DNA from: Takakia lepidozioides
Lineage: Eukaryota; Streptophyta; Takakiopsida; Takakiales; Takakiaceae
DNA: 64,000 nt
Direction of reading: 5' to 3'
Assembly: GCA_030704615.1 (NCBI GenBank)
Contig: CM060732.1
Span: 18,228,001 to 18,292,000, forward strand
The notes below the pieces were generated by a model. It made no database searches. It saw only the letters and a program-made list of their open reading frames with translations, and was not told where the DNA came from. This document shows, piece by piece, positions 46,129-58,497 of this stretch; the stretch's first letter is position 1, and each line of letters starts with the position of its first letter. The translations under genes were made by a program, and so were the position numbers.

Positions 46129-49100
46129 CTAGGTGGGGAGGTGGCGACTGAGAAGCCCATCAAAGGCGATGTACAAATCCTTGTTCTCGGGCCCAAAAGT
46201 TTCATCGGCTTTCCTCAGTGTCTCCTGCAGTTATCACACATCAGAACCCTATACTTAACTCTCAAAATTCCCTCCACCACTTTCCTTGCACAAGTCTCTA
46301 CTCCGGGCACTAAAGAAACTCCTCTGGTCTCCGCTGACATCAGACAGAAGTAGGAATGCCAATGGTGCCTAAGCTGCAAAGAGACTGGGCATGTTCTCTT
46401 TTGGCTATGTGGCCACCGAGTTCAGAACAAAGCCCAGAGCAGCATTTGGAAACAAGGTGACTGGCTACAGCTGACAATTACCCATTGAGCATTTGTCCTT
46501 GTCCCAAGTCAGACTCCTAGGAGTAATGGTGAAAAACCTTGACCAGACTGGCATGTGAAAGAGAAACCTTCGTACTCCTGTAGACATAGATCCTAACCCG
46601 AGCACCACACCGAAGGTTTACTTAGACCTAGTGGTGACACTCCCAAGCCTAGCGGCTGACAAAGTGATATACCACCAAAATGAATATATTGGAAACATGA
46701 AATAGGGACATACCTCACGGGTCTGCCGGTGCGCATTAAGCTCCTTGATGTTGGCCAGAAATGCACTAAACTGTTCATACGATAACCGATTCCTGCACCA
46801 GATATCCCTCTGCACATCTTAGCTCTGATGTTTAAGGGGGTGAGCTCTAAGCTTTTGTCCAACCTTATGCCTTCATACTTCAGGTAAATGTACATTCTAG
46901 TTATTGGCAAGGCTCTAGATGTACGCCAATACGTAGGTAATGCAGCTTAGACTTTACTGATCAATCTCTTCGGGCTCTGCAATCATAGCCAAGAGCACGG
47001 GGACAAGCTATTAAATTTGTCAATGCCACACATAATCATGTGTGGCTGTCTCTCAGAGGTCACATGGCACAGGGACAGTTGCCTGGAGAGAAGGAACTAG
47101 TTCTATAAGAGGCAAAGAAAATATCGACTGTTTGCAGAGAAGTCCAATTCTCTGCAAACAGGTTGACGCTACCATATTGGTAGCGTCAACCTGTCAGAAA
47201 TGTGGTTGAGAGAACCCACTGCCAGGTCTCTCCTTTTCACTCGTTGCAGCGACAAATCAACAGAGCTTTGCAACAAGAGCATGAGATTCTGCACATAAGT
47301 TATATAGGGTATAACAGGTTGCCTCAATAAAATAATACCGTTGGAAGTCAATAAAACATGAAGGTCAAGTTGGCTCAGGTATTCAGACTAGTCAATTAGT
47401 GATCAAATGAGTTAATCTCACTGAGATCTAATATACAACTGATGCATGGTTCAGGAAAGACTGGTCACTGCCCATCTATACATTGAATTAAACCAAGAAA
47501 AAAAAATCATTGGATTGGAACAGACCTGGCCTGGCGGAAGAATTCTTTGCCATCCACACGAGGTGTGCGTGCTGCCACACAATGTTCAGAAACAGCCAAT
47601 TTGTCAGAACTCAAGCCTGCAATCCTTCAACATGAGCCTGGGCCAGGCTTCCAGATGAGGCTGATATGCCATATTTCAGAGGTAGCCTGCTGCACCCCAA
47701 TCATCCTCTCTGCTTATCTTGGGAGTCCAACAATGTGGCCATTTGGACACAGCCAATCTGTCATTACCTCAATATTCATAAGCTGAGTCTCTTTCATGAA
47801 AAACCTCAACCATTCCAAGAGCTGTACACACAAGACATTAGGGGAACTGAAGCACAAACTTGGTAAGGAGCCATGGCTTGGTGGAGAGTTTGGAGCTGTG
47901 GTGGACTGACTGGTGGGCTGTGACGATGGAAGAGGGATCCGATGATTCTCATTGACAGGCACGCGCCGTGGAGATCCTCTCGCAGATTTCTGCCGAGGTG
48001 ACCCAGTTGGGGTTTGCTTTGGGGTCAGGCGAGGTGTCAATGAAAGTGATGATGACCGCTGTGATTGAGTGGAAGAGTTGGACAACGACGGCTTTGACGT
48101 TGCTCCTACTCACCCCCAACCACGAATCACAATACCACACTGTAAGAAGGCATACAAGGAGTACATGGAAGTACATAGATTCCCTGGGTATTTTCAACAC
48201 CAAATTTCACAGGGTTATACCAGATGGGATGCCCTTTATGATCTGTTGCTCCCAAGAAACCCCGTACTCCAAGAATCTACATTTCTGAGATAAAAGAAGC
48301 TATTTCTGCACAGTTCTTTCATCAGGGATGCAACGTACTAACGGCACCTAACTCTATTCATGAATCGCACACATTGACACCTCAAATGGTTACAACCACT
48401 ATTCTATCATCCTAACAGGGTGTGTACAGAAGACCGTGACTCTCCCTGTACGGTATATCCCCCTTGCACCCTACGACCTACTACCAGAATACTGCAATTA
48501 CCGTCAACCCACAGCATACAGTTACTTGCCAATAAAGCATCCAGCAGATGGCCCAGTGGTTAGGGCACAAGAAAGACAAACCATCAGATTCTGGGGGATG
48601 CTCCTCTTCCTGTGATGTGGCGGGCGTGCTAGAATCTGAACCTGCCGATACTTTCACAGTTTGGCCATCGTCCTCGATAACATGGGCTCTACTGATTGTT
48701 GACTCCGCCTCTGAAAGCAAAACAAACACACCGATGAAATAACCATTAAACATATTTGAAAAACTTTAAGCTGCTGACTAAAAGATGTCCTTATCACATA
48801 ATGAATATTAGTGTTCTTTCAGCAAAAGCATTAACATGGAGTCTGCTCCTGGTGATCAGGCAATTTCGAATTCAAGACCCACTTACGTGATGCCCTTCTG
48901 ATAGCTGAGTTGGAATTTGCACCTCCCCGCTTCTCCCCACCCTCCCCCTGACATGGACACAACCCCAAATTTCATTAGTTACCTGCTGAGGCAATTGACA
49001 GGAATCTAATAGCAGTAACGAAGGTTTTCTAACATCCATTTCCTAGGAACACATCAAGCCTCTCTAACCTGCCGCCTACATAACAAAGTTGGAAATCTAC

Positions 49101-52100
49101 ATCATAACCACTACAACTTCATGTTTGATACTCTCAATTGTCCTAGTCCTGTATATGCCCCCTTGCGCAGTCCTGAACAGTTGTAATATATGTAGTTTCG
49201 AGCTGTTTCAATTTTCTGCATCAAGCCATGCAGAGTTGAAGTCTTTGCGGATTGATTCCCAAAACTGAAGGCATCACACGCAAACTTTGTGAGGCACCTC
49301 AATGAGGTAATCTGCTTACATGGAATGGCTGATTGCCAAGGTAGCTGATTCCATGTGATACTTCCGTAGAGGTAACCTCAGAAGTGTCATCTCACCCCAA
49401 ATCTACTTAAACCACTCCCAGCCAGTCACAGCCTCTGAATGGATAGAAGTCAGTAATGGGTGTCTCGAGTCTCTCTCTGGATGAATGGGAATATTTCTTT
49501 CTTTTCCTTCACAGTTTTCCTTTTCATGGACAAGCCATCAGCTCAACACTTTACATCGGCTTCTAAATGGCGTGTCGACTTGGCCAATGAAGTAACTACT
49601 TGTACTTAGAGAGACCATGTCCATTTTCAACTAATTAAGTAGCCCCAAATTCTTGCACCATGTAGAAGTAGTGTGAGTAGGAAGAATGTGGCCAAGAGCT
49701 ACATCACATATTTACATCTTCAGGATAGGGAACTGAAATGCTGCACTGCCAGCTTCCAGTTCCTCAAGGTTCCTTGGAGGTAGCCTAACCAGCTGCTGTC
49801 AGAAGCCCCTGAACACCTGACAACCTCTTTGGGTTCGATTATTGTGCTTTGTATGGCTCCACCTTGCAGCTAGCTGGGAATGAGGATCTAATGACTCCAC
49901 AAAACCTCATACACCATACAACTCGACTATCTACTTTAGTGCCTTCAACTTCAAAGAATGTTCTGCTGCTATTCCCTGCCGGTTGCCATAGCCTTACGGA
50001 CATCGACCCCATGGGAAACTAACCATCCCGGAGGACTTTTTGGGTTTGCACCCACCAGAGTATAGCATATCCCCGCAACTCAGCTGCAGGTATTAAACTG
50101 ATTGGACTTCAAAGAATGGCAGTGAGAGAGAAACTATTGAAGTCAGGATATAACAATCAAGAATCCGCAACCAGAGGGGAAAAGGAAAATATAATGTGGA
50201 GGTTTGAGAGGTAGATCTACCATACATTTGGCATGGAAGCAAACTAACCAATGCAATCGGCCTGGAATGATCCAAAGGACAGTTTGAGGTACATGGATCA
50301 CTCAAGTCTTACAACCAAGTTCTATGCTGGTTGGGAAAAGTCATCCCTAAAGCAGCCTGTGATGAGGATACCTACAGAGGGGCTCTCGTCGTCTTCTTGG
50401 AGTGATTGCATAAGTGTGCGCTTGAAAGTCTCCAGCTGTCAAGGAAAAACAGAGCCACAACACACAGGCAGTAAGATCATGCAATCATTTCAAGTCAATA
50501 CCAACATATATATTTTTCAGGGCAAGGAGATTTGCTTCACCATGAATGACACTGAACATTGTGGTAGGTAAACCCTTCACTCTATGACCCAGCAGCCATG
50601 ATGTGTCCATACAAGGCAGTAACACTCAAGGAAAACCCCAACAGATATTACTCAACCATTAGCTGGTTACCCTTATTCCGGGAAGCAGAAAGTTGAGGAT
50701 CATTCTCTGAGGGTTGTGACAACAAGGGGTCCTGCATCAATACCTAGTTTCGAGTAGCTGCCTCTCCTAAATTTTGAAACAAGCATCAGCCATGGTCACA
50801 AAAGCTTGATTGTCCATTTTCCTCAAAGACATCAAATGCTGTATTGCTCTCAGCTGAACAAGTTTGTTTGAGGGTGCTATGCAGACTCTTCACGACAGAC
50901 GTGAACTGTAAAATGATTTGATAAGAATAGTTGAACATCATTGGGTCAACAAGGATGAACAGAATCAAAATAGAACCTTCCTCCAAGTCTGAGCCCTGCA
51001 TATACTAAAAGTCAAGTAAAATCTGAGGCGCAATCATCATTCTTCAGAGGCTTCACGTTGAGACAGTAACAAATTTGTTCTATAATTGTTGTGAGGTGAA
51101 GTCATAGTACAACACTGACAGATTCTCCAAGTATGGTATGGTCCAAGGCAAGTTCCTCGGGCATATCCAATCACTCAGACAGCCCTCTGCACCCCAGACA
51201 CTCCAGCAAGTATCAAAATATATCACCAACTTGTACACTCACCTTAGCAACATCGCGCATGAGCTTCTTCACCTGTGCTGCTAGCACAGTCCTCTCACTG
51301 GACAGCTTTGCCTGGAAAATATAATCGAAAGCCAAAGTGTCAGAGGAGTAGGAGAACCCAACTAGGACAAGAACAGCAAACAGAAATGCCAAGAGTGGTG
51401 AAAGTAAATTCACATGGATAACAGCCCAAGGACTACAGGATCTTCACATTGATTGTAGGGTCCCTTGCTGGAAGGATGAAGTGAGCACAACCTAAAGAGC
51501 ATAATTGGGATGGACAAGACCACATAGATATCTCGCATTCAGATACGGAATGATACAGACAAGACACTAACCTACAAATGCACGAAGACAGTAATGCTGG
51601 AAATACTTTTAGTGCGACGTTGCGGGGTTTGCAGGTTAAATATAACGAATAGAAGTGTCAAAGAAAAGGACGGTGAAAATATATACAGACAAACCTATAA
51701 ACACACAGAGAAAAGCAAGGTCGAGTTTTGATGTTGATGGACGTGAACAAATTAACATGACAGACAAGTATAGGGGATGCATTGGATACACTGTTGCCAA
51801 GGCGGTCCAACACACAAGTAGGAAAGAAGGAACCACCGACGAGCGACCTTGCCCTAACACAAATCAAACGAACAAGAAGAGGCTAAGGTCAATCGTAAGG
51901 ACGCAGGAGAACACAAAAACGGAGTGGACCAGAGAAGAACCACAGCCAACCTGATCATCCAATGCGTGGGAGAGCCGCGCGGTCGTCTCTTGCAAAGTGG
52001 TCTCCGCCTCCATCACACGCTCCTGCAAGCCATAGATAATATGCTCCTTCTCCGTCAGCTTCTGCCGCAGCTTTCCGGTCTCCGACTCCAGCTTGGAGAC

Positions 52101-52250
52101 GCGGGAGGCCACGGCCATAGCCGTGATCCGGCGCGCCACATCCAGCTGCTCATACGGATCCGACGGCAACACCGACAACACCTCCTGCGGGAGCTCAAAT
52201 TCCCCTCCCCCGTTTGCCATCGCCACGTGATTTATCCCGTTCTTGCTCAT
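46129..52250 (-). CDS. At4g15545-like coiled-coil protein
   Basis: Homologue of the conserved plant protein represented by Arabidopsis At4g15545 (function unknown). Eight exons on the minus strand: 52250-51951, 51311-51243, 50435-50376, 48708-48582, 48105-47911 (or 47860), 47571-47526, 46792-46714 and 46224-46129. All phases agree, giving about 323 aa (340 with the longer exon 5). Signature blocks: FELPQEVLSVLPSDPYEQLD at the N-terminus, a coiled coil (SRVSKLESETGKLRQKLTEK), LETFKRTLMQSLQEDDE, a Ser/Pro-rich middle (TPRLTPKQTPTGSPR), RVDGKEFFRQAR, NRLSYEQFSAFLANIKELNA and the end GPENKDLYIAFDGLLSRHLP. The ATG at 52250 is chosen over an in-frame TTG two codons upstream. Exon 4 begins at a CAGAG double acceptor, and only the second AG keeps the frame. 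Confidence 0.92.
47129..47193. repeat. Two adjacent perfect hairpins in an intron
   Basis: TGTTTGCAGAGAA (47129-47141) pairs with 47148-47160 across a 6-base loop. CAGGTTGACGCTACCA (47159-47174) pairs with 47178-47193 across a 3-base loop. The stems share two bases. They lie in intron 6 of the At4g15545-like gene; spliced RNA of either strand would fold tightly. Confidence 0.8.
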
Positions 52251-53700
52251 TCCCAACCCCTACCCCGCTCTCTCCACCCCTTCCCTTCTTTCTCTTTCCT
52301 CCCCCACTCAACCCCCTCTATCCCTTCCCTCCCCCTTCCCGTCTCTCCCCAATCAAACAGCGTCGTGCAGCCCTATCGGCCCACTCCCCTCCCTTCCTCT
52401 GAGATGCTCACGCACAGACAGAAACACGCACCCGCTGATTCACATTCCCGCATCTCGCTCTCTCTCTCGCTCGCTCGTCTCTCCTCGTCTCCGTCCTCAC
52501 CATCTCCACCTTCCCAGGAGCCCCCACGCATAATATTTTTCGAGCCACCGCACCCGTCCGATCCATCCGATACCGGTAGATCCCGGTTCCCATCCTGCCC
52601 GCCGGCTCTGCCGGTATCCTCAGTGTCGACGGGAAGCCGGCATCCCTGGAGCACCGGGCCTTCCAGTCCTGCAGAACCAATCACCGGGCGGGACCGGTCA
52701 TTGCCGGTACACCCTTCCATCCAACAGCCAATGTGAACGGGGCCTGATTTTAGCGCGCTGCACGGATTTGAATTACCCACAGCGACCGTCCGATCGGGGC
52801 CCGGGTGGCCTCACCCGCTGCCCGTCGCTGGCCGCCGGTCGACCCGAGGTTGTCGTCACGGGTGCGGCGGGTAACCGGTGGTGGATGGATGGATGTCGGC
52901 CTCACATACCATGTGGCCATTTGCAGCTATACCTCTGTCCAGCCAATTGCGTGGGCCGGCATCGGACCAAAAGAATGCTGGGTTCAAATCCTGACCGCGT
53001 CGTTTCCTGGGCAGATAAACATTCTCCTATCAGAAATATTTATGACGGACGGAGAACAGTTTTTTCATCCAGTCAGTGATAATGCGCATGCCAGCTCACC
53101 CTACACCATTATACATCCCGGAAGCCTCGGAAAATTGAAGCCCAAGTCACCGGGAATACGCACCGCAAAACTACACCGGCTTGTGTTTCGCGGCGACCGA
53201 GACTTTAGGCCGCCAAGCGTCGCACTCGGGATTCGAAACTCCGATTGGGTTTCCAGATAACCGCGGTTAGTTTCTAGCCCTAAATTCTCCTTATGGGAAC
53301 CCTTTTAAGGGGGCCCAGAAACTTAATGAACGAGCAGTGGGGCTTATTTTTATGGTAATAAAAAGGGTGGACTAACTAGAGTTGGTGTAGGTAACCAGGG
53401 TTAGCAGGCAGGATCGTGCGAGCGAGGTGAGTCGGGTGTTGTTCGTCTTCTTCTTCGCAACGAGCGCATATCGTCGCTCTGCTCGACTCGCTCTGCTTCC
53501 CATCACGCAAGAGAAGCCGCATTTGTACTCAATCTGTGTAGCGGTGCACCGGCGAACGGAATTGTGCAGGGATTCTTTGGGCTACCTATTGTATGTGAGG
53601 AATTCTGTCTCTTTGAAAGAGCGAAAGAGCGTTGGAAGGGTTGTGATAAGCGAGGGGCGGGACGCACCTTTGGGCCGCGTGATTTGGAAGTTTGGAGAGC
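52251..53700. promoter_or_regulatory. Divergent promoter region between At4g15545-like and RAB1 genes
   Basis: The two genes start head-to-head 1.45 kb apart. The spacer is pyrimidine-rich at 52256-52360 (purine-rich 5' UTR of the minus-strand gene) and GC- and CpG-rich at 52540-52880, unlike the AT-rich intergenic DNA elsewhere. No TATA box stands out for either gene. The stretch from about 53420 is probably the RAB1 5' UTR. Confidence 0.5.
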
Positions 53701-56700
53701 ATGAATCCGGAGTAGTAAGCCCCTGTTTTTCTCCGTTTCTGTTCGGATCTCTTGTCTTCACTGAGGTTGCTGACCGGGATCTTTGGCCGTCCGAGGAGGA
53801 GTTCGCCGTTCTGTCCCTTGCGATGTCTTTGTCTTTGTCTGCCTCTCTCTCTCTCTCCACTTTGCATCCTTCGTTTCTCTTGATGTGGTCGTTAGGTTGC
53901 TTGTGGAAATTCAGCTGTGTTCTCTAATCCTTCTGCATAATGCTCGCCCCTCACATGCAACGTTGGGAGAGAACTGACACTTCGTGCCACACATCATCCC
54001 TGCTTAGAGAGCATAATCTCTTTCATTTAACAGCCGTTTTGGTGACAAAGTTCACCCCAGATCTCAGAAAGCCTCATGGTAAGCACGGGCGTGGCAAACT
54101 TTTGTTACAGTGGCAAGTCTAAGCAAGAAGCTCTACCTTAACATCCTATCCACAACTTGCAGTGACCCGAGTACTTGATCTGAGAGATTGCAAAGTCGTC
54201 AACCGCCTTCGAGGACGAGGTGGAGAGTACGGGGATTCAGTATAAGGGAAGGAAGGAAGGGGTAATTTAGGGTTTCAGAGAGTAGCAGATGTTGCGGATG
54301 TCATGCTCTGTCACGCCGCTCCCCCAATCTGATATCCTTTCAAGTCCATCCCTGTTGAGAGAAAAGCAGGTTAACGAGAAATCGTGATGATTATGAAAGT
54401 TGGTTGGAGCTTTTCTAACCACACTTATAATCGATGAGTAGAGTTGCATCGCACATTACTGAGGGGAGATGGTAGCTGTAGTAGTTGCTAAGTTGGAGAG
54501 TATTAACTAACGGCCACTCTACACACGCCCAAGAGTTATGCCCGATTTGAGGTGGAAGGTCAGGATTGGTTGAAACACATCAAATCGGGTCGAATGCAAG
54601 TGTAAAACCAGCAGAGTTTCATTTGAAGTTGGCATTCAGGTGGCGCATAGGTACTGTAATCCACGTAGCATGGAGCACTTCCTACATCATGGGCAAGTGC
54701 CCTCTTGGGTACCAGAGCAAAGGAAGAAGTATGATGCAGTTAATGCACCTGCTAACTACTCTTGTTTATGTGGTTAGTGCAAGAGGAGTAACGAGGAGAG
54801 GAAGAAAGTCAAGGGTGAGCACCATGTAAATTATATTGTAATAGAATCTGGAAAAACCTACTTTACATTGCAAAAAATTTGGTAGTCCAGCTGATTTATG
54901 TCACACCCAAGAGGTCCAAAGGGGCGGGCGCGTTTGGGCCAAGTGTAAAGAGGTGCTAAGTGTGAGTATTGTGACCCGTCCAACTATTGGAGGTTCACTA
55001 GCACATTGCCGCTGTAAGATTGTTACGGAAGAACAGAAAGGCTTTCATCAGAATTGAGGCCACTGAAAGTCATTAGAGCACTGGGAACACTTTGCCAGCA
55101 GCCAATTTGCTTGGTGATGTCTTTTTGGAAGGGACAGAGCACGGTAGAAATCCTCAACATTGCGCAGGAGACCTATGCAGGAAGGTTTTGCATGCCTGTA
55201 CCAAAATGCGTTAGTTCAAGTATTTCAGTCCTTAGCAGTCAGACTGAGATCTTTGTGAACTTTCCTATTTGTTTTCTTATTCAATGATAAGAAGGAGAGA
55301 GGGGTTAGGTGGAGGAAATGTATTATGCATGTCTTCCAAGAGAACTTGATTGTAGGGTTTGTACCTTACATTTGAGACAGTGTACGAAGATAGAAGCTGG
55401 TATTGGCCATTCGAGTTCTACCAGCACAATTCTGACTCGTCATCCCCTTCTTTTGTGCAGTCTACCATTCCACCCCTTTTATGGGGTGCATGAGAGAGTA
55501 GGGTATATAAGGGCAGAGGAACATTGAAATCATACCTTACGAAGGGTGCCAAATTGAAATCACTTACATCTGAGGGCCCTTGCTAGGACGCCCCTTGGAT
55601 GTCAGTTGTTGTAAGAAATGCCTCATTGTAACCTTTACTACAGTCAATTACATGTCTTTGCAACACTGACCAGCATATCACCATTATTACCATGCCATCC
55701 AGACCATGTGCATTGTAGCATCTCATGTGTATTGGGAGCTGTATGTCAATGACACTCCGGGCTAATACAGCTGAGGTAGATGTTATTATGTCACTGGGCT
55801 GCCAGAGGAAGTTCCAGTTTGCAATGGCTAGTCATTAAGAGAGCATGGAATTTACATTTATATTTAATCAAGATGTGGTGACAGTATAGTTTCTCCCATA
55901 CGATTCCTCTGCACTGTGTTAAGGCATCCTTTTCACTTGAATGTCTAGTGAACAGAAAGTGGGATGTGCTAGAGTGGGGTATAAATTGTGGCAGCCAGAA
56001 GCGTGCGTCAATGCAGACCTTAACGATGGGTTGCTATTGTCATGGGGAAAGGAATGCAGAGGGAAAAGCAGTTAAAGCCTAAAAAGGCATGAACTCTTTA
56101 AAGCACAGCAGAGTGGAAAGCATAATCAGCCTTACGGACATGCAAGTGGTGGTGGTCCGAATGGCTGTGTTTCTTTTTTATGAGACGATGAACCACTTCC
56201 TACCTTGTTTAAATGTAGGGGACGGCCTACATGGTCTGTACCTTCTTGAATTGCTTAGAGCTATGTATTTTATGGGATTGATTCATAGCTAATGCATGAA
56301 TTGGTTGATGGCAGTGATTACCTCTTCAAGCTACTGCTGATTGGGGACTCAGGTGTCGGAAAGTCATGCCTTTTACTCCGGTTTGCTGTAAGCTCCTGAT
56401 CTTTATTTCTGGTCAATAATCAAAGTAAAATTAATCACAAACTCAGAAGTATTTTTGGGGTCTGCTGCCATACTGTTGTACAATTGCAAAACGTACAGCC
56501 TAGATCTATGTTCGTTATATTATGCTTATGGACGATGGTTGTCTGCTGGCGCAGGATGACTCCTACTTGGAGAGCTATATCAGTACTATCGGTGTCGATT
56601 TTGTAAGTCTCTTCGTGTATTGTAGTCATTGGATGCGGTTCTTGGTTCTTCCATTTGAAACCCTTACAACGCAATCTGATCTGGCCCCACAGCAAACTTG

Positions 56701-58497
56701 ACCAGACATTCGGATGTTCCTTGCAATATGTGGCTCATTGTTTAGTTGATGAGCTCTCTTGCTCTTTCATCTTGCACTTGTTTGGGCCACATTCACTTTA
56801 TTTGTTCCAACTCTAGTGAGAATAGTTTGGGAACTTTCTCTAGAGTATCTTCCAATAAAATTTTGACATCACATGCAGAAAATACGGACAGTGGAGCTGG
56901 ATGGGAAGACGATTAAACTTCAGATCGTATGTATCCCTACCTCAGTCATCTCCCATGTTGTACCTTTCTGAACTGGGCTGTATGAAATTAGCTGTCATGG
57001 CGACTTTGCTGTCTTTCTCTGCACAATCATTTGTAAGTGCCTCTCTCTCCCTCTCTCCTCCAGGCATTTGAACGATTAGGGGTCATAGCCTGAGAAGACT
57101 GGCAGTTTGGATCAGCTGCAAGGTCTAAGAAGTTGTGGGTGTTATATGTCGGCAGTGGGACACAGCAGGCCAAGAGCGATTCAGGACCATTACCAGTAGC
57201 TACTATCGAGGTGCTCATGGAATCATCGTAAGTATGCTAATTCCTTCTTACCAGTGCTGGGTGCTACATTAATCTCTTGACTACACTGGAATAGGTTGCT
57301 GCTAAGAGCAGTTGATACCTGGAAGCTGTGTACAGCAGCTATGTACTTCATTAGTTGGACAGCTCTGTCGCAATGCTAGATATGCAGATCCTCTCTTGGG
57401 ATTGTGGACGTTGGTGGTCAGAATGTTGTGAACGGTGTTATTTTTCACCTGCATATATGAGCAAGGTGCCGTGCAACACTGGTAGGCCAAGAGATAGGTT
57501 TGGAATGAAAGGGGAACAATTGTTTTCTGAAGGTCAATGCTCAAAATCTCACAATTTGCCAAACTTTTGAGCAGGTGGTATACGACGTTACAGATGCAGA
57601 AAGCTTCAACAATGTGAAGCAGTGGCTGAATGAGATTGACCGCTATGCCAGTGAAAATGTAAACAAGCTGTTGGTTGGCAACAAGTCTGATCTTGTCAAC
57701 AAAAAGGTGGTGGACACCCAGACTGCTAAGGTGATTTTTGAACTGAGCCCTGAGTCCAGAATGCAAAAATGGAGGACAAACAAATATTAGCCGATTGGCT
57801 GGATCACTCTGTAGTGCATCACCACCAAGTAGGGGGTCTCATGAGGTTTGTGTGAATGAGATCTCCCTAGACACCAGATGAAGCCTCTCCTTTACTTTCC
57901 TCTTGGAAGAGGTGGAATACTCTGTCATTATAGAAGTCAAAGGAGGCTAAAGTCTAATTGTGCACTGGATATCACCATGAGTGCTCACTTCCAGCCTACA
58001 TCATGTGGTAATTTGACCAAGGTGGGATGCATCAATGCAATGAATGAGAGAAGGGATGTGACCATGGACCTTACACTGCAGGCGTTTGCGGATGAGGTTG
58101 GCATCCCTTTCCTGGAGACCAGTGCAAAGAACGCCAACAATGTTGAGCAGGCTTTCATGACCATGGCTGCCGAAATTAAGAACAGGTGTGTTGCCATCAC
58201 CCACTTGAGCCCACTTTGGAGGAAATCAATTTCCCTCTTTCTGTATCTCTTTCTCACTTGTATCGTTTCTTTCAGCTGTCCTTTGTGCACTGTCAAACCC
58301 AGCTAGAGCTGGAGCTTAGAAGTAAGAATCATTAGTTGCATGTTTGTAGTGTAGGTGATCTTTGAACCTCGGATTTGTGACATGAAGTGTGTTGGGGGAG
58401 CAGGATGGCCAGCCAACCAGCACTGAATAGCAGTAAGCCCAACACTGTGCAGATGAAGGGCCAGGCCATTGCACAGAAATCAAGCTGCTGTTCTTGA
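53701..58497 (+). CDS. RABD: RAB1/RABD small GTPase (ER-to-Golgi trafficking)
   Basis: Eight coding exons: 53701-53714, 56315-56387, 56555-56602, 56879-56926, 57156-57227, 57575-57730, 58082-58185 and 58404-58497. Together they give exactly 202 aa with every splice phase consistent. The first exon codes only MNPE and two bases of Tyr, and is separated from the rest by a 2.6-kb intron. Motifs: P-loop GDSGVGKS, switch [34 protein letters not shown] (switch II), GNKSD (guanine specificity), ETSAK, and C-terminal KSSCCS with a double Cys for geranylgeranylation. The [10 protein letters not shown] effector region and length place it in the Rab1 class. It is expected to regulate vesicle traffic from ER to Golgi. 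An alternative ATG at 56292 also reads into the P-loop exon but lacks the MNPEYDYLFK start. Confidence 0.95.

Noticed and set aside
48541-48575. tRNA-like A box (TGGCCCAGTGGTTAGGGC)
   Set aside because: No B box or cloverleaf follows at tRNA spacing; it overlaps the exon 4 splice region of the At4g15545-like gene.
51924-52736. 270-codon plus-strand ORF
   Set aside because: It is the antisense of exon 1 and 5' UTR of the At4g15545-like gene; the Pro/Ser-rich content comes from the pyrimidine-rich strand.
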